A stretch of 64,000 nucleotides of DNA from contig NZ_CP041763.1 of the NCBI RefSeq assembly GCF_007559005.1, forward strand, positions 2,574,463 to 2,638,462. The letters are read 5' to 3'. Each line of letters begins with the position of its first letter. Position 1 is the first letter of the stretch. A model generated the notes under the pieces. That model made no database searches, was not told the DNA's origin, and was given only the letters and a program-made list of their open reading frames with translations. Positions 1 to 10,344 of this stretch are shown here, in pieces. Source of the DNA: Gordonia zhaorongruii. Lineage in GTDB: Bacteria; Actinomycetota; Actinomycetes; Mycobacteriales; Mycobacteriaceae. A program made the position numbers and the translations under genes.

Positions 1-647
<647 letters not shown>

Positions 648-1055
648 TTAGGCTCCCTTCTTCTTCTGCTGGCGCGAACGAGCACGTCCGCCGTTCTCCG
701 CTGCGGCCACGACCACGGTGATGTGGCTGGTCCGCTTGCGGATGCGGAACGCACGGCCCTGTGCGCGCGGCTGGAACCGCTTCAGGGTCGGACCCTCGTC
801 GGCGAAAGCCTCCGAGACGACCAGGGCGCGACGATCCTGTCCCTGGTTGTTCTCCGCGTTGGCGATCGCGCTGGCGAGCACCTTGTACACGGGCTCACTT
901 GCTCCCTGCGGTGCGAACCGCAGGATGTCCAGAGCCTCGTCCACGTTCTTGCCGCGGACCAGGTCGAGGACTCGGCGAGCCTTCATCGGGGTGACGCGCA
1001 CGAAACGTGCGGTCGCCCGTGCGGTCTGCACTGTGTTTTCAGTATCAGTAGCCAT
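648..1055 (-). CDS. rplV: 50S ribosomal protein L22
   Basis: L22 is a large-subunit protein whose beta-hairpin lines the peptide exit tunnel. The 135-residue product has the family core ([20 protein letters not shown] near residues 13-32, and the C-terminal hairpin region with [16 protein letters not shown]). The C-terminus carries a basic tail (QQKKKGA) typical of actinobacterial L22. It sits between rpsS (2-base gap) and rpsC (3-base gap) in the S10 operon. Confidence 0.97.
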   Translation of the reverse strand: MATDTENTVQTARATARFVRVTPMKARRVLDLVRGKNVDEALDILRFAPQGASEPVYKVLASAIANAENNQGQDRRALVVSEAFADEGPTLKRFQPRAQGRAFRIRKRTSHITVVVAAAENGGRARSRQQKKKGA

Positions 1056-1057
1056 GG

Positions 1058-1339
1058 TTACCGGCGCTTCGCTTTCCGGTCATCCTTGATGTGACCCTTG
1101 AAGGTACGGGTGGGGGCGAACTCGCCCAACTTGTGTCCCACCATCGAGTCCGACACGAACACGGGCACGTGCTTGCGTCCGTCATGGACCGCAAAGGTGT
1201 GGCCGATGAAGTCGGGGATCACAGTCGAGCGGCGCGACCAGGTCTTGATGACCTGCTTGGTGCCCTTCTCGTTCTGTGCGTCCACCTTCTTCAGGAGGTG
1301 GTCGTCGACGAACGGGCCTTTCTTCAGGCTGCGTGGCAT
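1058..1339 (-). CDS. rpsS: 30S ribosomal protein S19
   Basis: S19 contacts the head of 16S rRNA together with S13. The 93-residue product starts [15 protein letters not shown], the standard family N-terminus, and contains the conserved segments [17 protein letters not shown] and [12 protein letters not shown]. Length is normal for the family. A purine-rich Shine-Dalgarno sequence (AGGAGG on the minus strand) lies just upstream of the ATG. Between rplB and rplV in the S10 operon. Confidence 0.98.
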   Translation of the reverse strand: MPRSLKKGPFVDDHLLKKVDAQNEKGTKQVIKTWSRRSTVIPDFIGHTFAVHDGRKHVPVFVSDSMVGHKLGEFAPTRTFKGHIKDDRKAKRR

Positions 1340-1357
1340 TTTCTTACCTCCTCCTAG

Positions 1358-2194
<837 letters not shown>

Positions 2195-2225
2195 GAGTCT
2201 TAGTCCCTATCCTTCTCGCGGGCGG

Positions 2226-2531
2226 TCAGCTGACCGCTCCCCCGAAAATCTCGATGGGCTTGCTGTCAGCGGACAGCGTCACGATGGCGCGCTTGGTGTC
2301 CTTGCGCTTGCCGTAACCGAAGCGGGTGCGCTTGCGCTTGCCCTGACGGTTGTTGGTGTTGACGCTGGAGACCGTGACATCGAAGATCTGCTCGATGGCG
2401 ATCTTGATCTGGGTCTTGTTCGAATCCGGGTGCACCAGGAAGGTGTACACGTTGTCTTCGATCAGCCCGTATGCCTTCTCCGAGATCACCGGCGCCAGGA
2501 TGATGTCACGCGGATCTGCGTGCGTAGCCAT
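2226..2531 (-). CDS. rplW: 50S ribosomal protein L23
   Basis: L23 surrounds the exit of the nascent peptide tunnel and docks trigger factor and SRP. The 101-residue product contains the family core ([17 protein letters not shown] near the start, then [15 protein letters not shown]) and the basic loop with [15 protein letters not shown]. Length is normal. It lies 2 bases after the rplD stop, in the S10 operon. Confidence 0.97.
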   Translation of the reverse strand: MATHADPRDIILAPVISEKAYGLIEDNVYTFLVHPDSNKTQIKIAIEQIFDVTVSSVNTNNRQGKRKRTRFGYGKRKDTKRAIVTLSADSKPIEIFGGAVS

Positions 2532-2533
2532 TC

Positions 2534-3193
2534 CTAGGCCTCCTTCTTGGTGTTGGCCTCGACGAAGGCGTTCAGGGTCTCGACGCTGAACACAACCTCA
2601 TCCGAGTCGAGGACGTCGTAGGTGTTGAGCTGGTCGCTCGTGATCGCCAGCACGTTCTTCAGGTTCGCGACGCTCTTCCAGCCGGCCTCGTCCTGACGGC
2701 TGAGGACGACCAGGAACTTGCGACGGTCGCTCAGCAGGTCGAGCAGCTTGCGCGCGCCCTTGGTCGACGGGGTCTGGCCCGAGACGAGCTCGGTCACGAC
2801 GTGGATGCGCTCGTTGCGAGCGCGGTCCGACAGTGCACCGCGAAGCGCGGCGGCCTTGACCTTCTTGTTGACCTTCTGGCTGTAGTCACGCGGCTGCGGG
2901 CCGTGGACGGTTCCACCGCCGACGAACTGCGGTGCGCGAGTCGAACCCTGGCGTGCGCGGCCGGTGCCCTTCTGGCGGTACGGCTTAGCGCCACCACCGG
3001 AGACGGCCGAACGCGTCTTGGTCGCGTGCGTGCCCTGACGTGCGGCGGCCTGCTGGGCCACGACGACCTGGTGCATCAGCGCGATGTTCGCGGTCTGATC
3101 GAACAGGTCGGCCGGCAGGTCGACGGTTCCGTTAGTGGAGCCGTCGGCTGCGCGGACGTCGAGCGTCAACTTGGTTGCGGTTTCGGTGCTCAC
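2534..3193 (-). CDS. rplD: 50S ribosomal protein L4
   Basis: L4 is a large-subunit assembly and tunnel protein. The 219-residue product has the conserved tunnel loop ([18 protein letters not shown], about residues 67-84) and the globular domain. The start is a GTG whose first bases overlap the rplC stop codon (GTGA), a 4-base overlap that implies translational coupling. In Escherichia coli L4 also represses its own operon; nothing here shows whether that applies. Confidence 0.97.
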   Translation of the reverse strand: MSTETATKLTLDVRAADGSTNGTVDLPADLFDQTANIALMHQVVVAQQAAARQGTHATKTRSAVSGGGAKPYRQKGTGRARQGSTRAPQFVGGGTVHGPQPRDYSQKVNKKVKAAALRGALSDRARNERIHVVTELVSGQTPSTKGARKLLDLLSDRRKFLVVLSRQDEAGWKSVANLKNVLAITSDQLNTYDVLDSDEVVFSVETLNAFVEANTKKEA

Positions 3194-3846
3194 TTGCTGC
3201 CACCCTTCACTGCCTCGCGGACCACCACGACGCCGCCCTTGCGGCCGGGGATCGCGCCCTTGATCAACAGCAATCCGGCTTCGGTGTCCACCTTGTGAAC
3301 CGTGAGGTTCTGGGTGGTCACCTTGTCGTTGCCCATGCGGCCTGCCATGCGCATGCCCTTGAACACACGACCCGGAGTTGCACAGCCACCGATGGCGCCC
3401 GGCGAACGGTGCACGCGGTGCGCACCGTGGCTGGCGCCCATGCCGGCGAAGCCGTGACGCTTCATGACACCGGCGAAGCCCTTGCCCTTGGAAGTACCGG
3501 TGACGTCGACCTTCACGCCGTCAGCGAAGAGGTCTGCACCGAGCTCCTGGCCGACCTCGATCTCCGAGATGTCGCCGACGCGAATCTCGGTGAGGTGGCG
3601 GCGCGGGGTGACACCGGCCTTTGCGAACTGGCCGGCGACCGGCTTGTTCACCTTGCGGGGGTCGACGGCGCCGTAGGCGAGCTGGACTGCGGTGTAGCCG
3701 TCACGATCCTCCGTGCGGAGCTGCGTGACGACGTTCGAGCCCGTCGCGATAACGGTCACCGGGACCACCCGGTTGTCTTCGTCGAAAACCTGGGTCATGC
3801 CGAGCTTGGTGCCCAGGATGCCCATCGTTGCATTCTGCTTGCTCAT
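3190..3846 (-). CDS. rplC: 50S ribosomal protein L3
   Basis: L3 initiates 50S assembly and reaches the peptidyl transferase centre. The 218-residue product has [17 protein letters not shown] at the N-terminus and the conserved core with [13 protein letters not shown] and [13 protein letters not shown] around residues 120-155. Length fits the family. It follows rpsJ by 16 bases and overlaps rplD by 4 bases. Confidence 0.97.
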   Translation of the reverse strand: MSKQNATMGILGTKLGMTQVFDEDNRVVPVTVIATGSNVVTQLRTEDRDGYTAVQLAYGAVDPRKVNKPVAGQFAKAGVTPRRHLTEIRVGDISEIEVGQELGADLFADGVKVDVTGTSKGKGFAGVMKRHGFAGMGASHGAHRVHRSPGAIGGCATPGRVFKGMRMAGRMGNDKVTTQNLTVHKVDTEAGLLLIKGAIPGRKGGVVVVREAVKGGSK

Positions 3847-3862
3847 TATTTCCGATCCCCCG

Positions 3863-4168
3863 TCACTGGATATTGACGTCGACGCTGGCCGGCAGGTCGA
3901 TACGCATCAGCGCATCGACCGTCTTGGGCGTCGGGTCGAGGATGTCGATGAGTCGTTTGTGAGTGCGCATCTCGAAGTGTTCGCGGCTGTCCTTGTACTT
4001 ATGCGGCGAACGGATGACGCAGTACACGTTCTTTTCGGTGGGCAACGGCACCGGCCCGACCACGCGTGCACCCGTGCGGGTCACGGTCTCCACAATCTTG
4101 CGCGCCGAAGCGTCGATCGCCTCGTGGTCGTAGGCCTTGAGCCTGATGCGGATCTTCTGTCCCGCCAC
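3863..4168 (-). CDS. rpsJ: 30S ribosomal protein S10
   Basis: S10 (NusE) is a 30S head protein and a transcription antitermination partner of NusB. The GTG start at 4168 gives exactly 101 residues beginning [19 protein letters not shown], the family N-terminus. The frame stays open upstream, but that extension looks nothing like S10 and is rejected. C-terminal segments RTHKRLIDI and [11 protein letters not shown] are intact. First gene of the S10 operon; a long leader region lies upstream. Confidence 0.97.
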   Translation of the reverse strand: MAGQKIRIRLKAYDHEAIDASARKIVETVTRTGARVVGPVPLPTEKNVYCVIRSPHKYKDSREHFEMRTHKRLIDILDPTPKTVDALMRIDLPASVDVNIQ

Positions 4169-4916
4169 GCTGTGTCCTCTTCCGTCTGGTTGTCTCTCGA
4201 CAGCAGAACACCGCGTGAACCCACACTCGCGCAGACGCGAGCGGCAACTGAGCCACAAGACCAACCCTCATGAGATCGGGCGGATCGACGCTGTTCTTCT
4301 GTCGTTGTACGTTGCCGAACTCTCGTCCAGCGGCCGACTGATGTCGACATCGCCTCCGGTCACCCCGCGGTCGGGCGTGTCGTGTCCGTGCTGATAACCA
4401 AATCGGCACGCGTTACACGCCCGGTTCCGCTTGAACGGTTCCAGGAAGTTGTTCGCCCCTCGCGGGGCAACCTGAACAGTATGCAGGACGTGCCGGTCCG
4501 ATACAAATCATCGTCTCGATGAGTCGAATGGTCTGCGTCACGTGGTGCCCCTGCGTCGATGCGTCGGCCGGGCTGCCGACCGCGTGTGTCAGGCGCGTCG
4601 CACTGCGCCATCTCCCTCTCCGCTGCGCCACTGCCGCTCCGCAACCCCAACGTGAGCTGCAGAGCCCAGCTGGTGGTGCGACGCCGCAGGTGGTGGTGTG
4701 GGCGTGAGGCGAATGGTGCGCCTCTGTCTGCTATCTCGCCCGTCGCACCACCAATTCGGCCGCACTGCGTCAACTGGTGCAGCCGTGCCGAGCTGGCGCA
4801 GACGAAATGTGCATTGGCGCTGTGGGCGGCCTCTGGATGTCCGCGCCTGCGGCACTGCCACTACAGCCGCTGCAACGGCCACCCCGACGTCCGACGCCGC
4901 TCCTGCGACGACGCCG
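4169..4916. other. Long non-coding stretch upstream of the S10 operon
   Basis: About 750 bases without a convincing gene separate rpsJ from the next minus-strand gene. Open frames here exist on both strands, but their translations are arginine/alanine-rich and overlap one another with no family features. The stretch should hold the S10 operon promoter and leader. It contains a short perfect hairpin (5-bp arms, 4455-4459 and 4464-4468) just downstream of a promoter-like pair. I cannot assign anything else. Confidence 0.6.
4476..4506 (-). promoter_or_regulatory. Candidate S10 operon promoter
   Basis: On the minus strand TTGTAT (4501-4506) and TACTGT (4476-4481) are separated by 19 bases, a loose match to a housekeeping promoter. 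Transcription from here would give a leader of about 300 bases before rpsJ, starting close to the GC hairpin at 4455-4468. The wide spacer makes this tentative. Confidence 0.3.
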
Positions 4917-5840
4917 TCAGTGCAACCATGCCCGCAGCTTGGGCACCATACGGCCGTGCAAGAGATCGGCCCAGTCCCAGCGAACGACCATGAATCCGAG
5001 GCTGCGCAGGTCGTCTTCGCGGCGCTTCTCACGGAGAACGGCGTCAGCGACGGATTCACCGGGCTTACGGAGCCGTCCGTACTTGTGATTGCCGTCGAAC
5101 TCGCCGATAAGGCGACTGTCCCACTCAAAATCGGAGAAGTAGGTGCGGCCTCCGACTCGATGCTCGCACTGCAGGTGAGGCATCGGCAGTCGGGCCTCGG
5201 TCATCTGCGCCCGGCTCCACGACTCTCCCACCGACGCCGCGCGACCGTCTGCCGCGATCAACGCCGGCCACGCTCGCCGCGCCCCGAATCCACGACGCCG
5301 AGCGAGTTGCTCCTGACATTCCGAGCGGTCGACACCGAGACGCAGAACCGCATCGAACACCGTCAACGCAGACGCGAACGAACTGGAGATCGCGATGTCC
5401 ACCGCCGTCCGCGCAAGGCCCGTGACCGCCAGGCCGTCCGCGTCAACGACGTCATCGTCACTCAAGCTCGTCGTGTGCACGTGGCGCCCGGATCGCAGGC
5501 CGCCACCTCTCGAGGACCTGCTCGTCACGTGAACGAGCCCCCTCGGCGGATCGAGCAGCGGGAGTCCGTGCACGGCCGCCGCCGAGTGGTGACTGAGCAC
5601 CGTCGCCGCCCCGTCGCGGGCTCCGGTCGACGTCGCGATGCACCGCAGCCGGTACATGGAGTCAGCGCCGCCCGGCCCCTCGAACTGCGGACCGCCGACG
5701 ACGAAGACCCCGAGAGCGAGGCGCGTCAGCTCGCCGCGCCGAACCGCTGCGGCGAGCATCGAATCCGACCATCCCGCCTCGAGTGCGTCGGATCGGCGAA
5801 TCAACCCGTACCGGTCGGCCGGCAGCAACTGGACCGTCAT
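4917..5840 (-). CDS. AbiEi-type antitoxin-domain / DUF559-like protein
   Basis: The 307-residue product has an N-terminal winged-helix-like region (RYGLIRRSDALEAGWSDSML, then RRGELTRLALGVFVV, residues about 8-50) as in AbiEi antitoxins, and a C-terminal part with GEFDGNHKYGR and LREKRREDDLRSLGFMVVRW resembling the DUF559/PD-(D/E)XK endonuclease-like fold. Such two-part proteins are common and usually solitary in mycolata; no partner AbiEii nucleotidyltransferase is adjacent. Biochemical role is unknown. ATG at 5840 is preferred because GGGATGGGGG lies just upstream; an in-frame ATG at 5867 would add 9 residues. Confidence 0.75.
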   Translation of the reverse strand: MTVQLLPADRYGLIRRSDALEAGWSDSMLAAAVRRGELTRLALGVFVVGGPQFEGPGGADSMYRLRCIATSTGARDGAATVLSHHSAAAVHGLPLLDPPRGLVHVTSRSSRGGGLRSGRHVHTTSLSDDDVVDADGLAVTGLARTAVDIAISSSFASALTVFDAVLRLGVDRSECQEQLARRRGFGARRAWPALIAADGRAASVGESWSRAQMTEARLPMPHLQCEHRVGGRTYFSDFEWDSRLIGEFDGNHKYGRLRKPGESVADAVLREKRREDDLRSLGFMVVRWDWADLLHGRMVPKLRAWLH

Positions 5841-5985
5841 CGGACCCCCATCCCTCGGTCCGCTCATCGTGCGACGCCGTGGCCGACACGTCGAGACCAC
5901 TGTGCACAGCCCGGCGCACCCAGACCTCGGCGACCAATGACCGCCGCACGGTGAGGCCCCGACGGCCCGTCGATACCATCGACCC

Positions 5986-6501
5986 ATGAACGCAGAGAAG
6001 AACAGCGCGACGCCGGACGCGCCGCTCAGCGCCACCTACGCCCTCCGCAAGCGCCTGCCCGACAACCGGCTCGGCGACGTGCTGTTCTCCCTCGGCATGG
6101 TTGCGCGGGTCCCCTACTTCGGCACGATCCTTCCCGTGGTCACCGAGATGGAGCCCGGCTACTGCCAGGTGACGGCCCCGAAATGGTTCGGCGTTCACAA
6201 CCACATCGGGACGTTCCATGCGATCGCCGCCTGCAATCTCGCCGAGACTGCGATGGGCATGCTCATGGAGGCGTCAGTCCCCACCACCCACCGCTGGCTC
6301 CCCAAGGGCATGACCAGCCAATACCTCGCCAAGGCGGAGACCAGGCTCACCGCACACGCGGAGTTCGCGGAACCGATCGAACTCGCGACCCTCACCGCAG
6401 GCACCGACGTCGTCGTCTCGATCCGCATCGTCGACACCGAGGGCACCGAGGTGGTGCACTGCGACATCACCACCTGGGTGACGCCGAAGCCGTCGGCCTG
6501 A
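5986..6501 (+). CDS. DUF4442 hotdog-fold protein (possible thioesterase)
   Basis: The 171-residue product has the layout of the DUF4442 family, a hotdog fold related to PaaI-type acyl-CoA thioesterases: a helix-rich N-terminus, the central helix around NHIGTFHAIAACNLAETAMG (residues about 68-87), and C-terminal strands ending in VVHCDITTWVTPK. The family is implicated in acyl-CoA hydrolysis, but substrate and catalysis are not established. It is transcribed toward the dsbA-like genes with a 30-base gap, so it may share their transcript. Divergent from the AbiEi-like gene. Confidence 0.8.
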   Translation: MNAEKNSATPDAPLSATYALRKRLPDNRLGDVLFSLGMVARVPYFGTILPVVTEMEPGYCQVTAPKWFGVHNHIGTFHAIAACNLAETAMGMLMEASVPTTHRWLPKGMTSQYLAKAETRLTAHAEFAEPIELATLTAGTDVVVSIRIVDTEGTEVVHCDITTWVTPKPSA

Positions 6502-6531
6502 GCCGGCGCGCCCACCATTTACGATCTGCGC

Positions 6532-7290
6532 ATGAGATCCCCCGCGAAGACCGGTCGACGGACCAGCCACGCCGCACGACTCCTCGGTCTCGGCTCTGCG
6601 GCGATCGGCGTCATCGCCCTCGGTGCTTGCTCCGTCGACGGCGACGCCGTCCGGGAGGCCGGGGCCGCGCCGTGGTCCACTTCCTCGACCCCTTCATCTC
6701 CCTCGACGTCGGGCGCCACCGCACCGGTCGGATCCGACGGGGCGTTCCGGATCACGCCGGAGAAGGCGGCCCCGAAGGTGACGGTCACCGCGATCGAAGA
6801 CCTCGCGTGCCCGGCCTGCAAACGCTTCGAGTCCGTGATCGGATCCGACGTCGCGGACCTCGCCGACGACCCCGACGTCGCCCTCGAGTACCGGATGATC
6901 GCATTTCTCGACCGGATGTCGGACGACCGTTACTCCTCGCGCGCAGCCAACGCGTCCTACTGCGTCTGGCATCGGGAGACCGACCAGGCAGACCGTGTCA
7001 CCACGTGGCGCAAGTTCCAGCAACTCGCCTTCGACGGCCAGCCTGACGAGGGTGGCCCAGGCCTTCCGGACTCCGAGCTCGCGGCGTTCGCCGAAGAAGC
7101 AGGCGCGGGTGACGCGCAGAACTGCATCAGCGGCGAAGACCGGGCCGACGAGGTGAAGGCGACCACCGAACGCACCCTCGGAGATGCCGAGTTCGAGGGC
7201 ACTCCGACAGTCCTCGTCAACGGGGAACAAGTGACCGTCGCCAGCGCGTCGGACCTGACAGACGCGGTGGAGAAAGCCAAGCGCGGTTGA
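6532..7290 (+). CDS. DsbA-like thiol oxidoreductase, predicted lipoprotein
   Basis: 252 residues. The N-terminus is a lipoprotein signal: basic start, hydrophobic stretch (residues about 17-32) and the lipobox LGAC with Cys33. A Ser/Thr/Pro-rich linker follows, then a thioredoxin/DsbA fold with the active-site motif CPAC (Cys93, Cys96) in EDLACPACKRFE and a C-terminal GTPTVLVNGE segment, the usual cis-Pro region. Likely forms or reduces disulfides outside the membrane. Followed by a second DsbA-like gene and a VKOR gene, its probable electron partner. Confidence 0.9.
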   Translation: MRSPAKTGRRTSHAARLLGLGSAAIGVIALGACSVDGDAVREAGAAPWSTSSTPSSPSTSGATAPVGSDGAFRITPEKAAPKVTVTAIEDLACPACKRFESVIGSDVADLADDPDVALEYRMIAFLDRMSDDRYSSRAANASYCVWHRETDQADRVTTWRKFQQLAFDGQPDEGGPGLPDSELAAFAEEAGAGDAQNCISGEDRADEVKATTERTLGDAEFEGTPTVLVNGEQVTVASASDLTDAVEKAKRG

Positions 7291-7439
7291 TCGGCAGCCG
7301 TCTATCTCGCAGTCTTCACTCACTTCTCCGTCGACTGTCATGAAGTTCTCAGGGTGAGACCAGTAGTGTTGCTCCCGAGTATGCTCCGACGCGCTTGCAC
7401 CCACAGGCTGGCGCCGCCCGACACGTGAGGACTGAATCC

Positions 7440-8186
7440 GTGACACAGAACCGCCGGACCGTCGTCGACCCGCGCAAGGCCGAGAAGCGCCGTTCGCTGA
7501 TCTGGAAGATCGCCGCCGCAGTAGCGCTGATCGTCGTCGCTGCGCTCGTCATCCTCGCCGTCGTCTGGAAGAACGACGAGGACTCGACGACCGGCGGCGC
7601 GGGAGCACCGAGCGTCGTCACCGAGAACGGATCCATTCGGATGACTGCGGCACCGGCGGGCACCGAGCCCAAGGCGACGCTGACGATCGTCGAGGACTTC
7701 CAGTGCCCGGCGTGCAAGCAGTTCGAGGAGCAGTACGGCCAGGCGATCGACGAACTGGAGAAGAATCCGAACGTCGCCGTCGACTACCGGACCGTCGCAT
7801 TCCTCGACCGCAACTTCGGTAACTCGTACTCCGCGGATTCGATGAACGCCTCCTTGTGCGTCGCCGAATCGGTCGGCAAGAACGGCGACCGTTCCATCTG
7901 GAAGCGCTTCCACGACGCGATGTACGCGAACCAGCGGGCTGAGGGCAGCGCCGGACTCGGCAACGACAAGATGAACTCACTCGCCAAGGAAGCGGGCGCC
8001 AACGGCGTCCAGGACTGCATCAACAACAACCAGTTCGGTGACTGGGTGGATGAGCAGAGCCAGAAGATCCTCAGCGACGAGGGATTCAAGGGCACACCGT
8101 GGCTCCAGCTCAACGGCGAGACCCTCGACACTCAGGGCATGAGCCCGGACCAGTTGGTCCAGACCGTCAACGCGGCCGCGAAGTAA
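7440..8186 (+). CDS. Membrane-anchored DsbA-like thiol oxidoreductase
   Basis: With the GTG start at 7440 the product has 248 residues: a cytoplasmic basic N-terminus (PRKAEKRRS), one transmembrane helix (about 22-44) and an extracytoplasmic thioredoxin-like domain with CPAC (Cys89, Cys92) in EDFQCPACKQFE and a GTPWLQLNGE cis-Pro segment. The frame is open a further 15 codons upstream, but that part lacks a convincing start. It is a clear paralogue of the preceding lipoprotein and ends 9 bases before the VKOR gene. The VKOR protein probably re-oxidises it. Confidence 0.9.
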   Translation: MTQNRRTVVDPRKAEKRRSLIWKIAAAVALIVVAALVILAVVWKNDEDSTTGGAGAPSVVTENGSIRMTAAPAGTEPKATLTIVEDFQCPACKQFEEQYGQAIDELEKNPNVAVDYRTVAFLDRNFGNSYSADSMNASLCVAESVGKNGDRSIWKRFHDAMYANQRAEGSAGLGNDKMNSLAKEAGANGVQDCINNNQFGDWVDEQSQKILSDEGFKGTPWLQLNGETLDTQGMSPDQLVQTVNAAAK

Positions 8187-8195
8187 GAACCTCCG

Positions 8196-8945
8196 ATGGC
8201 AGCTACCCCCGCGAACGACGAACCGGTCGGCGACGGTGCAGCCAAGGGTACTTTCGCCGGATCGTCTGACACTGTGAGCGATGCTTCGAGCAGTCCTCCC
8301 GCCGACGACGCTTCCGCTGCAGACGTCGCCGTTCCGCGCACCGACTCGGCGGTGCCGGACGGCGGTCACGCGCTGACCAGGCTGCGTCCCGCGTCGCCGG
8401 TACTCGGATGGGCTCTGCTCGTCGCCGGCATCCTGGGACTCATCGCCTCGGCGATGCTGACGATCGAGCGCATCGAGCTGCTCATCGATCCCGAGGCGTC
8501 GCTCTCCTGCAATTTCAACCCGATCATCTCGTGCGGTTCGGTGATGGTGACCGAGCAGGGACGGTTCTTCGGGTTCCCGAACCCGATCCTCGGTCTGCCC
8601 GCGTTCGCCCTGGTCATCACCACTGCGGTACTGACCATCGGCCGGGTGCGCCTGCCTCGCTGGTACTGGATCGGACTCACGCTCGGCACAGCACTCGGCT
8701 GGGTGTTCGTGCACTACCTGATCTTCCAGAGCATTTACCGCATCGGCGCCCTGTGCCCGTACTGCATGGTCGTCTGGACGATCACTCCGCTCATCCTGGT
8801 ACTCGCACTCTCCCGCTCCCTGCCCGACAGCAAGTTGGGCCGTTCGCTCCGCGAATGGACGGGCGTCCTGCTCCCCGTCTGGTACGCGATCGTCATCCTG
8901 CTGATCGGCGTGAAGTTCTGGGACTACTGGAGCACGCTGTTCTGA
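8196..8945 (+). CDS. Vitamin K epoxide reductase (VKOR) family membrane protein
   Basis: 249 residues. A hydrophilic N-terminal tail of about 65 residues precedes several transmembrane helices. Two cysteine pairs of the family are present: the loop pair Cys105 and Cys113 (SCNFNPIISCG) and the CxxC active-site pair Cys187-Cys190 (LCPYCMVVW). In actinobacteria VKOR replaces DsbB and re-oxidises DsbA-like proteins with menaquinone. Position right after two DsbA-like genes supports this. No thioredoxin domain is fused at the C-terminus. Confidence 0.93.
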   Translation: MAATPANDEPVGDGAAKGTFAGSSDTVSDASSSPPADDASAADVAVPRTDSAVPDGGHALTRLRPASPVLGWALLVAGILGLIASAMLTIERIELLIDPEASLSCNFNPIISCGSVMVTEQGRFFGFPNPILGLPAFALVITTAVLTIGRVRLPRWYWIGLTLGTALGWVFVHYLIFQSIYRIGALCPYCMVVWTITPLILVLALSRSLPDSKLGRSLREWTGVLLPVWYAIVILLIGVKFWDYWSTLF

Positions 8946-8972
8946 GGCCATCGCGCGCGAAGTGCGGATGAG

Positions 8973-9033
8973 AACGGCCTGAATATCGCGGTCCGAGGGC
9001 AATCTTCCCTCTGCTGCTCTTATTCAGGCCGTT
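8973..9033. terminator. Shared terminator-like stem-loop between VKOR gene and mftG
   Basis: Perfect 12-base arms AACGGCCTGAAT (8973-8984) and ATTCAGGCCGTT (9022-9033) enclose a 37-base loop with its own small hairpin (GAGGG/CCCTC). Four T residues follow on the plus strand. It lies between two convergent genes, so it can end transcription from both sides. Confidence 0.75.
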
Positions 9034-9073
9034 TTCCGCAACGCCTCCGCAGCATCTCCGCATTCGCGGCCGC

Positions 9074-10333
9074 TCACATCCGTTCGCCGATCAACGTCGC
9101 GAGCATCACCACGGTCTCGTGCGGTCCGCTGTGCAGCGGACCGGGCAGGATCGACGCATCCACGACGCGCAGACCCGGCACGCCGTCCACACTGCCCGTC
9201 GTGTCCACCGCATGACCTGCGGGGAGGCTTCCCCATGCGTGCTGGGACATCCCGATGACCGGATCGACGCGCACCGATCCCGGCGCGACCAGGTCGGCGA
9301 AGGCGTGCGAGGCGAGCATGTCGACCACCATCTCGACCCCCGTTGCCAGTCGGGCCGCAGAGTCCTCGTCCGGAGCGCCGAGATCGACGGTCCCGTCCGC
9401 GCCGAGCAGCCCGGTGGTGCCCATCATGTCGGCGACACCGATGGGCACAGCGCCGTCGTTGCTGATCGGGTCGGCGGTGAAGGCCGCGAAGTCGGCGCCG
9501 TACGGTCGGACCTCCAGGCCCTCAGCGGTATGCACGACGGTCTGGAGCAGCGCGGGCGCAGACGGTGGACGTCGCGGAGTGAACCGCACGATCCGCTCCG
9601 GGTGCTCGTAAACCGGCAGGTCGCCGAGGAGCGGCGCGACGAGCCGCGCGGTCCCGAGCGTGCCCGCGCACAGGACCACCTCACCGGCATCGATCCGCTC
9701 CCCCGACGATGCGACGACGCCCGTCACCCGGCCGCCGGACACGACCAACGACTCTGCCTGCACCGAACTCAATCGTCGGAGATTGGGACGGTCACCGACC
9801 GCAGCGAGCAGATGCGCGGTTGTCCAGCGCCGGCCGCGCTCACGATTGCCACGGACCCGGACCAGCCCCGGACCCGGGTACGGGCCCGCCACCAGCGAGC
9901 TGCCGTGCCAGGTCTCGACAGCGCGCGCGACGTCGCCGAGCTCGTCGTCGCCGAACGCGCTCACGTGCATCGAGCCGCTACCTGCCGAGCCGCCGTCCAC
10001 CTCGTCGAAAGCGGCGTCGATCTCCTGCTGCGGCCACGGCCACCCGCGGTAGTCGGTGCGGTGCCCACGCAGGAAGTACCCGCCGTTGATCGCCGACGAC
10101 CCACCGAACCCGCTTCCCCGCACCACCGGCCGACCACGTCGTTCCGGGACCACGACCGCCCGCGACGACGCCGCTATCGGCAGTCGCGTCAGCTCGGTCT
10201 CGAACGGTCCGGACGGACCGCGGTCGATCAGCAGGACCGTGCGGGAGTCATCGCGTGTGAGCCGTTCGGCCAGGACGCAGCCCGCCGAACCGGCTCCGAC
10301 GATCAGCACGTCCGGGCGCAGCCCATCGGTCAT
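9074..10333 (-). CDS. mftG: Mycofactocin system GMC-family oxidoreductase MftG
   Basis: 419 residues from ATG 10333. The N-terminal FAD-binding motif is VLIVGAGSAGCVLAERL (residues about 8-25). GMC features follow, including GSGFGGSSAINGGYFLRGH and the C-terminal QHAWGSLPAGHAVDTTGSVD and VDASILPGPLHSGPHETVV stretch, which carry the His and His/Asn region of GMC oxidases. MftG is known to re-oxidise reduced mycofactocin and link it to respiration. Last gene of the mftE-F-G run, 11 bases after mftF. A longer open frame upstream is only an overlap with mftF. Confidence 0.93.
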   Translation of the reverse strand: MTDGLRPDVLIVGAGSAGCVLAERLTRDDSRTVLLIDRGPSGPFETELTRLPIAASSRAVVVPERRGRPVVRGSGFGGSSAINGGYFLRGHRTDYRGWPWPQQEIDAAFDEVDGGSAGSGSMHVSAFGDDELGDVARAVETWHGSSLVAGPYPGPGLVRVRGNRERGRRWTTAHLLAAVGDRPNLRRLSSVQAESLVVSGGRVTGVVASSGERIDAGEVVLCAGTLGTARLVAPLLGDLPVYEHPERIVRFTPRRPPSAPALLQTVVHTAEGLEVRPYGADFAAFTADPISNDGAVPIGVADMMGTTGLLGADGTVDLGAPDEDSAARLATGVEMVVDMLASHAFADLVAPGSVRVDPVIGMSQHAWGSLPAGHAVDTTGSVDGVPGLRVVDASILPGPLHSGPHETVVMLATLIGERM

Positions 10334-10344
10334 GTCGGCGCCGA

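Noticed and set aside
4589-5128. Minus-strand 179-codon frame upstream of rpsJ
   Set aside because: It overlaps the AbiEi-like gene in another frame and is Ala/Val/Ser-rich with no family pattern.
4698-5954. 418-codon plus-strand open frame
   Set aside because: It lies antisense to the AbiEi-like gene and in the leader region, with low-complexity Arg/Pro translation.
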